From the NCBI RefSeq assembly GCF_900478295.1, contig NZ_LS483488.1:1240001-1304000 (forward strand): a DNA stretch of 64,000 nucleotides, given 5' to 3'. Positions 36,099-44,858 of this stretch are shown in pieces. The position numbers and the translations under genes are program-made. The DNA comes from Helicobacter pylori NCTC 11637 = CCUG 17874 = ATCC 43504 = JCM 12093 (GTDB lineage Bacteria; Campylobacterota; Campylobacteria; Campylobacterales; Helicobacteraceae). Under the pieces are notes generated by a model. It searched no databases. It worked only from the letters and a program-made list of their open reading frames with translations, and had not been told where the DNA came from. How positions within the stretch are numbered: position 1 is the first letter of the stretch; the number at the start of each line of letters is the position of its first letter.

Positions 36099-37958
36099 TT
36101 AAAAAATATCCACAGGATCCATGTTCACGCTACAAGGAATATTAGGGGCGGTTTTTAAAAACGCATGCACGCTTTTGATTAGGCTTAAAGGGTCTTTGGA
36201 ACGCAATAAAATCAGGTAGCGGTAAGAAGAGGCGATTTTTTCAATGGGGGCTTTAAAGCTAGAGAGCGTTACGCCCTTTTCTAAACACGAAGAAAGGGTT
36301 TGAGAGGCTTTTAGGATCAATTGTTGGGCTTTTTCTTCGTTTTTATGCTTAAACTCTAACAAACACAACCTTGAAAAAGGCGGGTAGAGTTCGCACCTTT
36401 CTTGCAATTCGTATTGTAAAAAATCTTCATAATCTTCTAAGAAATTTTTTAATAGATCGGTTTCGGTGCTTTGAATGAACACTTGGCCAGAAATTTGCCT
36501 AGCGCTCCTCCCAGCGATTTGATAAAGTAACGACACGCCCTCTTCTAAAGCCCTATAACTATTAGATTTAATGATATTGTCTATGCCTAAAACAACCGCT
36601 AAACTCACTTTAGCGTAATCATGCCCTTTGCTTATCATTTGAGTGCCGATTAAGATATTGGTTTTTTGAGCGTTGAAATCGTTTAAAATATTGTGGAGTT
36701 TTTTTGGCGTGCTGGTGTGATCTTTATCTAAAATCGCTATTTTAGCGCCTTTCAAAAGGCCTTCCAACTCGTTCAACACTTGCATGGTGCCTATCCTTTT
36801 ACCCACTAAAACTTCGCTTTGACACGCGCTGCAAATTTTAGGGATAGGGCTTGAAAAATGGCAATAATGGCACATGAGTTTGTTGGTTTTTAAATGCAAA
36901 CTCATATTCACGCTGCAAAAGGGGCATTGAACGCTTTTATAGCAATTTTGACACAGCAAGGTTTTGAAATTAGCCCTTGTAGGCACAAAAATAATGGCTT
37001 GCTCGTTTTTGTCTATAACTTGTTTGAGCGCTTCTAGGAGTTTGGGCGTGATAAAACGCTCGGTTTTTTCAAAAATAATGTTTTTTTGCGTAGGGGTGTA
37101 GCGCCCCTTTAAGCGTACTAAAGCCTTATCTTTAAAGCGTTTGTAACTATTCAAACTTGGTGTAGCAGAGCCTAAAACCACTTGAATAGGGAATTTATGG
37201 GATAAATACAAGCATAAATCCCTAGCGTTATACATAGGGCTTTGATGAGACTTATAAGAAAAGTCATGCTCTTCATCTACAATGATTAAACCCAACTCCT
37301 TAAGGGGCAAAAACAACGCGCTTCGTGTGCCTACCACTAATTTGATTTCTTGCGAATAAAGCTTTTCTAAAAATTGTTTTTTTTGATTTTGAGAGAGTTT
37401 GCTATGCCACAAGCCTAAATTTTCTTTAAAAACCCTTTTAAGGCGTTGCTGCATTTGAGGGGTGAGAGCGATTTCTGGCACTAACAATAATGCGCTTTTT
37501 TTTTGCTCTAAAGTTTGAGCGATTGCATGCATATAAATTTCGGTTTTCCCGCTACCCGTATCGCCAAAGAGCAAGCTTGCTGAATGTTTTTGCAATTCTT
37601 TTAAAGCGTTGGTTTGCGTTTGGCTTAATCTATTAAGAACAGGCTCAATTTTTTCTAACCCCATTTCATCACATTCTTTAAAAGGGGTAAAAAGGCTTAA
37701 GACTGAAGAAAGATTGGCCGAGTAATATTGAGCGATAAATAGAGCAAGCTCTATTTGAAAGGGGAGTAAAAAATAAGGGGTTTTTTCTAGTTCTAGGCAT
37801 TCAAAAGAGGGTTTTGAAACTTCTTCAAGAACGACTCCCAAAAGCGTTTTATTCCTTAAATGGATATTAACTAACGCTCCTTTAAGGTGTCGCTCTTTAG
37901 AAAAGTAAGTTAAAGGGGGGGTTTTATTTTTTAAAGGAGCGATTAAGTGATAGAACAT
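36099..37958 (-). CDS. priA: primosomal protein N' (replication restart helicase)
   Basis: 619 aa superfamily 2 helicase that reloads the replisome at stalled forks. Motifs: Walker [14 protein letters not shown] (about 129-141), DEEH box in [22 protein letters not shown], and [15 protein letters not shown]. The zinc-binding region [13 protein letters not shown]...CHYC...CSAC (about 335-385) is complete with eight cysteines. The N-terminal DNA-binding domain is shortened, so the protein is some 110 residues smaller than E. coli PriA, as in other epsilon-proteobacteria. Its start overlaps the next upstream small gene by 16 nt. Confidence 0.95.
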   Translation of the reverse strand: MFYHLIAPLKNKTPPLTYFSKERHLKGALVNIHLRNKTLLGVVLEEVSKPSFECLELEKTPYFLLPFQIELALFIAQYYSANLSSVLSLFTPFKECDEMGLEKIEPVLNRLSQTQTNALKELQKHSASLLFGDTGSGKTEIYMHAIAQTLEQKKSALLLVPEIALTPQMQQRLKRVFKENLGLWHSKLSQNQKKQFLEKLYSQEIKLVVGTRSALFLPLKELGLIIVDEEHDFSYKSHQSPMYNARDLCLYLSHKFPIQVVLGSATPSLNSYKRFKDKALVRLKGRYTPTQKNIIFEKTERFITPKLLEALKQVIDKNEQAIIFVPTRANFKTLLCQNCYKSVQCPFCSVNMSLHLKTNKLMCHYCHFSSPIPKICSACQSEVLVGKRIGTMQVLNELEGLLKGAKIAILDKDHTSTPKKLHNILNDFNAQKTNILIGTQMISKGHDYAKVSLAVVLGIDNIIKSNSYRALEEGVSLLYQIAGRSARQISGQVFIQSTETDLLKNFLEDYEDFLQYELQERCELYPPFSRLCLLEFKHKNEEKAQQLILKASQTLSSCLEKGVTLSSFKAPIEKIASSYRYLILLRSKDPLSLIKSVHAFLKTAPNIPCSVNMDPVDIF

Positions 37959-38179
37959 GATGAGATTTTTTCTAAAAGCTTTTGGAGTTCATTATGCAAA
38001 TACTCGTTTTGACAACTTTCATGCAAATAATCCTTTAAAAGCTCTAAGGCGTTTAATTCTTGGTTATGGAAACGCTCCTTTAGGGTGCGTTTCATCTCAT
38101 CGCTAAAGGTGTTATTGAGAGAGATTTTATAGCGTTTGCCTAAATAAGTGATTTCTAAGCTGTCGTTTTCGGAGTGCAT
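37943..38179 (-). CDS. small protein, possibly ZapA-like
   Basis: 78 aa, HP0386. The N-terminal [20 protein letters not shown] resembles the beta-hairpin of ZapA (a V-x-I-x-I-x-G-R-x-Y pattern), followed by a helical stretch ([20 protein letters not shown]) and a short coiled coil. ZapA cross-links FtsZ filaments. The likeness is faint and short of a firm call. Overlaps priA by 16 nt, and the HP0385 coiled-coil gene ends 12 nt upstream, so the three form one transcript. Confidence 0.7.
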   Translation of the reverse strand: MHSENDSLEITYLGKRYKISLNNTFSDEMKRTLKERFHNQELNALELLKDYLHESCQNEYLHNELQKLLEKISSCSIT

Positions 38180-38191
38180 GTTTTTAATGGT

Positions 38192-38419
38192 TTATGACAA
38201 TAAATCAGAGATTTTGTCATAAAGACCTTGAATGCCCTTATCTTTAGCGCTCAATTCATCGTATAAAATAGCGATTTGAATGTCTTTTTCTTCATTTTGC
38301 GCATTCAGCGTGGTGTTTGCTTGGCGTAAAGCGTTCAACTCTTCTTCTTGTTTTTTGATTTTTTCAATCAATTCGTCAATTTTAGCCCCCAATTGGTTTA
38401 ACAAACTTAAAGATTGCAT
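38192..38419 (-). CDS. small coiled-coil protein, possibly ZapB-like
   Basis: 75 aa, almost entirely one coiled coil with regular Leu/Ile heptads (LNQLGAKIDELIEKIKKQEE, then ELNALRQANTTLNAQNEEKD and IQIAILYDELSAKD). Size and composition match ZapB-type cell-division coiled coils, but such sequences are easily similar by chance. AAAGG precedes the ATG. First gene of the minus-strand run into HP0386-like and priA. HP0385. Confidence 0.7.
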   Translation of the reverse strand: MQSLSLLNQLGAKIDELIEKIKKQEEELNALRQANTTLNAQNEEKDIQIAILYDELSAKDKGIQGLYDKISDLLS

Positions 38420-38618
38420 AGTAAGCCTTTCATGGTTTTTAAAAGTTATTATATCAAAGCTATTAAATTATCGCAAAATACCCCTATCCCCTTAAGGTAA
38501 TGACTTTTACCATAAAATCAAGCAACCAAATCCTATTTTTAAGCAATTCTTATGGCGGTATTTGGTATTTTTGATTACCATAAAACAACAAGACAGAGAG
38601 CTTGACATGGAATGATAA

Positions 38619-39365
38619 ATGCAAAAAAGTATATTAAAAATGACTCTGTTGTTGGTTTTCCTCCTTTCAAGGAATGCTGTTGGTTTAGACGATAAAAAAG
38701 CGGATCCTAAAAGCGTTCAAAATACGCCCAAAAATTTACCCCCTATCCAATTAAGACTCAATGAAGTCCATGAAGAACTTATAGAAATGTTAGAAAATAT
38801 GGAAAAAGGCACGCAGTATGAGTTCCCTAAAATCAAAGAAATCCTAGAACAAAGCGAAGAGGAATGGCTCAAAGTCGCCCATGAAGAATGCGTGGCGTTG
38901 GTTATGCTAATAAGCCCCAAGGCTTCTATTGAAAATAGCCCGATTTATAAGAATTGCTATGAAGCTTATGTGAAGCAAAGAATCCATGATTTATATGATT
39001 TTTATATAGAAAGCAAAAAGGTGAAAAGAAAAATCAAGAAATCCCATAAGCAGGAGACCGCTATTAATCAATCCAAGCCCCTAACAAAAGAGCCACCCAA
39101 GAACGAGAACAAAAAAAGCTTAGTAAAACCCAGCTTAAAAGATGCGAGTATCCCTAAAGGGTATTATTTGCAAATTGGGGCTTTTTTGAACGCGCCCAGT
39201 AAGGATTTTTTGCAAACGCTCAAAACTTTCCCTTACCAAATAAAGAAAAAAGACTCCCTCACGCATTATTTTATTGGCCCTTATAAAACGAAAGAAGAAG
39301 CCCTAAAACAGCTTGAAAATGCAATTAAAAGCTTTAAAAATAAGCCTGTGTTGGTAGAGAAGTAG
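38619..39365 (+). CDS. exported SPOR-domain protein
   Basis: 248 aa, HP0384. Signal peptide MQKSILKMTLLLVFLLSRNA, then a helical region (30-130) with two Cys (EECVALVMLI, YKNCYEAYV) and a basic, low-complexity linker (150-180). The C-terminal 70 residues (GYYLQIGAFLNAPSKDFLQT to KNKPVLVEK) fit a SPOR domain, including the strand YFIGPYKTKEEALKQLE. SPOR domains bind denuded septal peptidoglycan. Divergent from the ZapB-like gene, so a cell-division neighbourhood is possible. Ribosome site GGAATGATAA before the ATG. Confidence 0.82.
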   Translation: MQKSILKMTLLLVFLLSRNAVGLDDKKADPKSVQNTPKNLPPIQLRLNEVHEELIEMLENMEKGTQYEFPKIKEILEQSEEEWLKVAHEECVALVMLISPKASIENSPIYKNCYEAYVKQRIHDLYDFYIESKKVKRKIKKSHKQETAINQSKPLTKEPPKNENKKSLVKPSLKDASIPKGYYLQIGAFLNAPSKDFLQTLKTFPYQIKKKDSLTHYFIGPYKTKEEALKQLENAIKSFKNKPVLVEK

Positions 39366-39383
39366 TCGTTTTAGCTCCTTATT

Positions 39384-39417
39384 CAATAAAAACAAATCCA
39401 TCGTTTTATTGGATTTG
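39384..39417. other. interleaved inverted repeats between convergent genes
   Basis: CAATAAAA (39384-39391) can pair with TTTTATTG (39404-39411), while CAAATCC (39393-39399) can pair with GGATTTG (39411-39417). The two stems cross, so they are either alternatives or an H-type pseudoknot. The element overlaps the end of the minus-strand gene. Confidence 0.4.
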
Positions 39418-39930
39418 ATAAAGCCACATGGCTATTAGTGCAACAAACAAACTCGCACCCAAAAACACATAGCCTATCATTTTATAAAGGGGGATAAAAT
39501 TTTTTTGAATTTCTTCTTCTGCAATAATGATTTTAGAAACCCCTAAGCGGTTAGTTGGGGCGCTGTCTGTGAGGTAAAAGCCCTGTTTTTTAAGCGCAAA
39601 ATAAGGGGTTTTAATTAAGGCGTCATTTTTAAAAGAGGCCACAAACGCCCCGATATTGGAAAACTTGACTTTGTTATCCGCATCTAATAAGACAAAGGGG
39701 GTGTTTTTGAATCGTTCTTCTAAGATTTTTAAAGGCTCTAAAGAAGAGGTATTATCCAACTCTAAAAGGCTTTTAGCGATCGCATCAGCGGTGTATTGCA
39801 TGCGTATTTGGGTGTTTTCTAATAGGTTATTTTTCGCATAAAAGAAAAATAACGCTAACAAAACCCCCACTAAAAGCAAGGTAGAAAGGGCATAAACGAT
39901 TAAAAAACGCTTTTTAAAAGAATGGGGCAT
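39406..39930 (-). CDS. orphan two-TM periplasmic sensor-like module
   Basis: 174 aa from the ATG at 39930 (AAAGGT upstream; a further start at 39966 is possible). Two TM helices, FLIVYALSTLLLVGVLLALF near the N-terminus and IGYVFLGASLFVALIAMWLY at the very end, enclose about 115 periplasmic residues (LLENTQIRMQYTADAIAKSL to IAEEEIQKNFIPLYK). This is the layout of a sensor kinase input half, but the ORF stops four residues after TM2 with no HAMP or kinase domain, and none follows in any frame. HP0383. It could be an adaptor or a truncated kinase. Confidence 0.78.
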   Translation of the reverse strand: MPHSFKKRFLIVYALSTLLLVGVLLALFFFYAKNNLLENTQIRMQYTADAIAKSLLELDNTSSLEPLKILEERFKNTPFVLLDADNKVKFSNIGAFVASFKNDALIKTPYFALKKQGFYLTDSAPTNRLGVSKIIIAEEEIQKNFIPLYKMIGYVFLGASLFVALIAMWLYQIQ

Positions 39931-40057
39931 GACAGACCTTTTTGTTGGTAGCGGGTTGGATAACACAGCTTTTTATGATTGGATTAAAAACGCTCAAAAA
40001 TAGCCCCTTTTTTCTACCATATTTATTTAATTTTATGGTAAATTTTTGAAAAATTGT

Positions 40058-40063
40058 TATAAT
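40058..40063 (+). promoter_or_regulatory. -10 box of the M48 protease operon
   Basis: TATAAT 46 nt upstream of the ATG at 40109, followed by AAAAAAGGGG as ribosome site. Confidence 0.6.
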
Positions 40064-40108
40064 TCCCATACTTTTATTGGCAAATTGATTAAAAAAGGGG
40101 TTTAGAAT

Positions 40109-41332
40109 ATGCTTGACATATGGATAGATATGATAATTTGTATTTTTTATTTGCTCTTTTTTACGACTCCTTACATTGTGGGCGATATTTTGCAATTGAA
40201 ATTTATCCGTCAAAAGCTCTGCGAGAAGCCCGTTTTACTCCCACAAAAGGATTATGAAGAAGCGGGAAATTATGCCATTAGGAAAATGCAATTATCCATT
40301 ATTTCTCAAATTTTAGACGGGATAATCTTTGCTGGGTGGGTCTTTTTTGGTTTGACGCATTTAGAAGATTTGACGCATTATTTAAACCTTCCTGAAACGC
40401 TAGGTTACTTGGTGTTTGCCTTGTTGTTTTTAGCGATTCAAAGCGTTTTAGCTTTACCCATTAGCTACTACACCACCATGCATTTGGATAAGGAATTTGG
40501 CTTTTCTAAGGTGAGCTTGTCGTTGTTTTTTAAGGATTTTTTCAAAGGGTTATTGCTCACTTTAAGCGTGGGATTGTTGTTGATTTACACTCTTATTATG
40601 ATCATTGAACATGTGGAACATTGGGAGATTAGCTCGTTTTTTGTCGTGTTTGTTTTCATGATTTTGGCTAATCTTTTTTACCCTAAAATCGCCCAGCTTT
40701 TCAACCAATTCACCCCCTTAAATAACCGGGATTTGGAGAGTCAAATTGAGAGCATGATGGATAAGGTAGGTTTTAAATCCGAAGGCATCTTTGTGATGGA
40801 CGCTAGCAAGAGGGATGGGCGTTTGAATGCGTATTTTGGAGGTTTGGGTAAAAACAAGCGGGTGGTGTTGTTTGACACTTTGATCTCTAAAGTTGGGACG
40901 GAAGGGCTTTTAGCCATTTTAGGGCATGAATTAGGGCATTTTAAAAATAAGGATTTACTGAAAAGTTTAGGGATTATGGGAGGCTTGCTCGCTCTTGTTT
41001 TTGCTCTGATCGCTCATTTGCCACCGATCGTTTTTGAAGGCTTCAATGTCTCGCAAACGCCAGCGAGTTTGATTGCGATTTTACTCTTGTTTTTGCCGGT
41101 ATTTTCTTTTTACGCTATGCCTTTGATTGGGTTTTTTAGCCGAAAGAACGAATACAATGCGGACAAGTTTGGGGCGAGTTTAAGCTCTAAAGAGGTTTTA
41201 GCCAAAGCGTTAGTGTCTATTGTGAGCGAAAATAAAGCGTTCCCCCATTCGCACCCTTTTTATGTCTTCTTGCATTTCACGCACCCACCCCTATTAGAAC
41301 GCTTGAAAGCTTTGGATTATGAAATTGAATGA
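40109..41332 (+). CDS. M48-family membrane zinc endopeptidase (Ste24-like)
   Basis: 407 aa, HP0382. Several TM helices in the first 210 residues, then the zinc motif HELGH in LLAILGHELGHFKNKDLLKS, followed by two further TM helices and the third ligand in FSRKNEYNADKFGASL (ExxxxD). The C-terminal FLHFTHPPLLERLKALD is a Ste24 signature. Membrane proteases of this group cut prenylated or misfolded membrane proteins; the bacterial substrate is unknown. Overlaps prmC by 4 nt (ATGA). Confidence 0.95.
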   Translation: MLDIWIDMIICIFYLLFFTTPYIVGDILQLKFIRQKLCEKPVLLPQKDYEEAGNYAIRKMQLSIISQILDGIIFAGWVFFGLTHLEDLTHYLNLPETLGYLVFALLFLAIQSVLALPISYYTTMHLDKEFGFSKVSLSLFFKDFFKGLLLTLSVGLLLIYTLIMIIEHVEHWEISSFFVVFVFMILANLFYPKIAQLFNQFTPLNNRDLESQIESMMDKVGFKSEGIFVMDASKRDGRLNAYFGGLGKNKRVVLFDTLISKVGTEGLLAILGHELGHFKNKDLLKSLGIMGGLLALVFALIAHLPPIVFEGFNVSQTPASLIAILLLFLPVFSFYAMPLIGFFSRKNEYNADKFGASLSSKEVLAKALVSIVSENKAFPHSHPFYVFLHFTHPPLLERLKALDYEIE

Positions 41333-42159
41333 CCCTTTCACAAGCCCTAAACAAAGCCAAAAAAGGATTATCGCAAAAAGGTTTTAGGGGGGGCTTAGAG
41401 TCTGAAATTTTATTAGGCTTTGTCTTGCAAAAAGAAAGGGTTTTTTTGCACGCGCATGCTTATTTAGAGTTAAACCACGAAGAAGAGGTGCGTTTTTTTG
41501 AATTGGTAGAAAAGCGTTTGAATGACTGCCCCATAGAGTATTTATTAGAAAGCTGTGATTTTTACGGGCGCTCTTTTTTCGTGAATGAGCATGTTTTAAT
41601 CCCACGGCCTGAAACGGAGATTTTAGTCCAAAAAGCCCTTGATGTTATTTCTCAATACCACTTAAAAGAGATAGGCGAAATCGGCATAGGGAGCGCTTGC
41701 GTGTCCGTTAGTTTGGCTTTAGAAAACCCTAAACTTTGTATTTATGCGAGCGATATTTCATTAAAAGCTTTAGAAGTGGCGTCCAAAAATATTGAACGCT
41801 TTAATTTAAAAGAGCGTGTTTTTTTAAAACAAACGCGCCTTTGGGATCGCATGCCAACGATAGAAATGCTTGTCTCTAACCCGCCTTATATCGCTAGAGG
41901 TTATCCTTTGGAAAAATCCGTTCTCAAAGAACCGCACGAAGCCCTTTTTGGGGGGGTTAAAGGCGATGAAATCTTAAAAGAAATCGTTTTTTTAGCCGCT
42001 GGATTAAAAATCCCTTTTTTGGTTTGCGAAATGGGGTATGACCAGTTAAAAAGCTTGAAAGAATGCTTGGAGTTTTGCGGTTATGATGCAGAGTTTTACA
42101 AAGATTTGAGCGGCTTTGATAGAGGGTTTGTGGGCGTTTTAAAAAGTTTTTTAAGATAA
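41329..42159 (+). CDS. prmC: release factor glutamine N5-methyltransferase PrmC (HemK)
   Basis: 276 aa. Methylates the Gln of the GGQ loop of RF1/RF2. LVSNPPYIARGYPLE carries the NPPY catalytic motif, and FVNEHVLIPRPETEILVQKAL is the family signature upstream of the cofactor loop (GEIGIGSACVSVSLAL). Complete length. Translationally coupled to the M48 protease gene through ATGA. Confidence 0.96.
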   Translation: MTLSQALNKAKKGLSQKGFRGGLESEILLGFVLQKERVFLHAHAYLELNHEEEVRFFELVEKRLNDCPIEYLLESCDFYGRSFFVNEHVLIPRPETEILVQKALDVISQYHLKEIGEIGIGSACVSVSLALENPKLCIYASDISLKALEVASKNIERFNLKERVFLKQTRLWDRMPTIEMLVSNPPYIARGYPLEKSVLKEPHEALFGGVKGDEILKEIVFLAAGLKIPFLVCEMGYDQLKSLKECLEFCGYDAEFYKDLSGFDRGFVGVLKSFLR

Positions 42160-42187
42160 AGTTAAAACTTGATTACCCTTTTAGTGT

Positions 42188-42193
42188 TACAAT
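42188..42193 (+). promoter_or_regulatory. -10 box of gdhA
   Basis: TACAAT 39 nt before the chosen gdhA ATG, in the 67-nt spacer after prmC. Confidence 0.45.
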
Positions 42194-42226
42194 AAAAACA
42201 CTTAAAACAATAAAAGGATGCCGCTT

Positions 42227-43573
42227 ATGTATGTTGAAAAAATCCTCCAATCTTTACAGAAAAAATACCCTTATCAAAAAGAGTTCCATCAAGCTGTCTA
42301 TGAAGCTATCACTTCTTTAAAACCCCTTTTAGACAGCGATAAAAGTTATGAAAAGCATGCCATTTTAGAGCGTTTGATTGAGCCTGAAAGAGAGATTTTT
42401 TTTAGGGTGTGTTGGTTAGATGATAACAACCAAATCCAGGTCAATCGGGGGTGTAGGGTTGAATTCAATTCGGCGATTGGCCCTTATAAGGGGGGCTTGA
42501 GATTCCACCCTAGCGTGAATGAAAGCGTGATCAAGTTTTTAGGCTTTGAGCAAGTGTTGAAAAATTCGCTCACCACTTTGGCTATGGGGGGCGCTAAGGG
42601 GGGGAGCGATTTTGACCCTAAAGGGAAGAGCGAATATGAAATCATGCGTTTTTGCCAGGCGTTCATGAATGAATTATACCGCCACATTGGAGCCACGACT
42701 GATGTGCCAGCCGGGGATATTGGAGTGGGCGAAAGAGAGATTGGCTATCTGTTTGGGCAATACAAAAAATTAGTCAATCGTTTTGAGGGCGTATTGACCG
42801 GTAAGGGACTCACTTATGGGGGGAGCTTGTGCAGAAAAGAAGCTACCGGCTATGGGTGCGTGTATTTTGCTGAAGAAATGTTGCAAGAAAGGAACAGCTC
42901 CTTAGAGGGTAAGGTTTGCAGCGTTTCTGGGAGCGGTAATGTCGCAATTTACACCATTGAAAAATTGCTTCAAATAGGGGCTAAACCGGTAACGGCGAGC
43001 GATTCTAATGGCATGATTTATGATAAAGACGGCATTGATTTAGAGCTTTTGAAAGAGATTAAAGAAATCCGTCGTGAGAGGATCAAAGAATACGCCCTAC
43101 AAAAACCAAACGCGAAATACACCCCCATAGAAAATTACCCCAAAGGGGGGAATGCAGTGTGGCATGTGCCTTGTTTTGCGGCTTTTCCTAGCGCGACTGA
43201 GAATGAATTGAGCGTTTTAGACGCTAAAACCCTCCTTTCTAACGGGTGCAAATGCGTGGCTGAAGGGGCGAACATGCCCTCAAGCAATGAAGCGATTGGA
43301 TTGTTTTTACAGGCTAAGATTTCTTATGGTATAGGCAAGGCGGCTAATGCTGGGGGGGTGAGTGTGAGCGGCTTGGAAATGGCGCAAAATGCAAGCATGC
43401 ACCCTTGGAGTTTTGAAGTGGTGGATGCGAAATTACACCACATCATGAAAGAGATTTATAAGAATGTCTCTCAAACCGCTAAAGAGTTTAAAGACCCTAC
43501 TAATTTTGTTTTAGGGGCCAATATCGCTGGTTTTAGAAAAGTGGCGTCTGCGATGATAGCGCAAGGGGTTTGA
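42227..43573 (+). CDS. gdhA: glutamate dehydrogenase (NADP type)
   Basis: 448 aa from the ATG at 42227. The ATG at 42218 abuts the AAAAGG ribosome site with no spacing, whereas 42227 has the usual gap, and 448 is the length I recall for H. pylori. Interconverts 2-oxoglutarate, ammonia and glutamate. Signatures: GPYKGGLRFHPSVN, AMGGAKGGSDFDPKGKS with the catalytic lysine, DVPAGDIGVGEREIGYLFG, and the dinucleotide loop SGSGNVAIYTIEK. Hexameric 450-residue class. Converges with futA. Confidence 0.97.
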   Translation: MYVEKILQSLQKKYPYQKEFHQAVYEAITSLKPLLDSDKSYEKHAILERLIEPEREIFFRVCWLDDNNQIQVNRGCRVEFNSAIGPYKGGLRFHPSVNESVIKFLGFEQVLKNSLTTLAMGGAKGGSDFDPKGKSEYEIMRFCQAFMNELYRHIGATTDVPAGDIGVGEREIGYLFGQYKKLVNRFEGVLTGKGLTYGGSLCRKEATGYGCVYFAEEMLQERNSSLEGKVCSVSGSGNVAIYTIEKLLQIGAKPVTASDSNGMIYDKDGIDLELLKEIKEIRRERIKEYALQKPNAKYTPIENYPKGGNAVWHVPCFAAFPSATENELSVLDAKTLLSNGCKCVAEGANMPSSNEAIGLFLQAKISYGIGKAANAGGVSVSGLEMAQNASMHPWSFEVVDAKLHHIMKEIYKNVSQTAKEFKDPTNFVLGANIAGFRKVASAMIAQGV

Positions 43574-43586
43574 TTTACCCCCAATT

Positions 43587-44849
43587 TTACAAACCCAATT
43601 TTTTAACCCATCTCCTTATTGCGCGCAACAAAGGTAAGGATTTTTGATAAGCTTTGCGATAGATTTTAAAAGTGGTGATTTGAGAGGGTTCTAATAAAGG
43701 TGAAGCGTTTTGTAAAAGGCGCTCATAATTAACCCTCAAATCATCATAATTAACCCTCAAATCATCAATAGATATTAACGGCTCATTCAAATCACGATAG
43801 AAAATGAAAGGGTTATTATGATAAATCGTGTCGTTTTCTAAAATCGTTTTAAAAAAATCTAGGATTTTTTTAAAACTCAAATCTTGGTAAAAGTAAGCTT
43901 TCCCATCAATTTCATTTAAAGGGTTTTCATAGAGCATGTCTAAATAAGCGTTTGGGTGCGTGTGCAGGTATCTCACGTAATCAATCGCTTCATCAAAATC
44001 TTTAAAATCACAAACGTTCACAAAACTTTTAGGGTTAAAATCTTTCGCCACGCTAGGACTCCCCCAATAAATGGGAATGGTATGGCTGAAATAAGCGTCA
44101 ATGATTTTTTCAGTTACATAGCCATAGCCTTGCGAGTTTTCAAAACACAGATTGAATTTGTATTGGCTTAAAAACTCGCTCTTGTTTTTGACATTATAGC
44201 CTAAAGTGTTTCTCACGCTCCCTCCCCCAGTAACTGGCTCAATGGAATTTAGAGCGTCATAGAAAGCGTTCCTTTTAGGAGCGTTAGGGTTGCTTGCGAC
44301 AAAGCTCGCAAACCCTCTTTTCAAAGGATCGATCTCATTATTCACTACTGCGCATAAATTAGGGTGGTTTTCTTTAAAATGATGGGAGGGTTTTTTTAAA
44401 GTATAAAGGCTGTTGTCTTTAATCTTGTAGGGTGCAGTGGTGTCATTCACGCTCTCTGCTTTATGGTGTAGTCTATCATAATATAAAGGCATTCTCAAAT
44501 AACGATCTCTAAAGTCTAATTCATCAAAGCCTATGGCGTAATCAAAGAGGTTGAAATTAGGGACTTCATTTTCACCGGTGTAAAACACTCTTTTAGTGTT
44601 TTGATAGGATAAGATTTTTCTGGCTGCTCCAATAGGACTGCCAAAGACGAGATCGGAGGGTTTGTTGGGGTTTTGGTGGAGGGTGATTTTGTAGCGTTGG
44701 CTTAAGATAAAATACAGAGCGCTCTTTTTAAATTCTTCAGCGCCTCTCCACCAATTCGCCACAGCGATTTTTAGGGGGGGGGGAGATTTAGAGGCCATTT
44801 TTTCAATGGAAGCGCTTTCTATAAAGGCGTCTAATAGGGGTTGGAACAT
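43587..44849 (-). CDS. futA: alpha-1,3-fucosyltransferase (Lewis antigen synthesis), in the ON frame
   Basis: 420 aa, HP0379. Adds fucose to LacNAc units of the O-antigen to make Lewis x/y. Catalytic GDP-fucose-binding region ENSQGYGYVTEKIIDAYFSH, then TIPIYWGSP (about 230-265). The C-terminus has two DDLRVNY heptads (about 370-383), then an amphipathic basic tail (LRAIRRWVKKLGL) that attaches it to the membrane. A C10 tract at codons about 22-26 keeps the ORF open here. Two heptads is at the low end for the species, where the number relates to the O-chain length that is fucosylated. Converges with gdhA. Confidence 0.95.
   Translation of the reverse strand: MFQPLLDAFIESASIEKMASKSPPPLKIAVANWWRGAEEFKKSALYFILSQRYKITLHQNPNKPSDLVFGSPIGAARKILSYQNTKRVFYTGENEVPNFNLFDYAIGFDELDFRDRYLRMPLYYDRLHHKAESVNDTTAPYKIKDNSLYTLKKPSHHFKENHPNLCAVVNNEIDPLKRGFASFVASNPNAPKRNAFYDALNSIEPVTGGGSVRNTLGYNVKNKSEFLSQYKFNLCFENSQGYGYVTEKIIDAYFSHTIPIYWGSPSVAKDFNPKSFVNVCDFKDFDEAIDYVRYLHTHPNAYLDMLYENPLNEIDGKAYFYQDLSFKKILDFFKTILENDTIYHNNPFIFYRDLNEPLISIDDLRVNYDDLRVNYERLLQNASPLLEPSQITTFKIYRKAYQKSLPLLRAIRRWVKKLGL
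43723..43764 (-). repeat. two perfect 21-bp repeats encoding the FutA heptads
   Basis: The 21-bp unit at 43723-43743 repeats exactly at 43744-43764. Each encodes one DDLRVNY heptad of the leucine-zipper-like dimerisation region. Frame-neutral, prone to copy-number change. Confidence 0.92.
44774..44783 (-). repeat. C10 homopolymer, phase-variation tract in futA
   Basis: Ten G on the plus strand (C10 in the coding strand) about 65 nt inside the gene. It encodes Pro-Pro-Pro in the open frame. Slipped-strand change of one base would end translation early. Confidence 0.93.
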
Positions 44850-44858
44850 GGTTATCCT

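Noticed and set aside
39914-40213. 99-codon minus-strand ORF over the 5' end of the M48 protease gene
   Set aside because: It covers the protease promoter and start, and has no ribosome site or family features.
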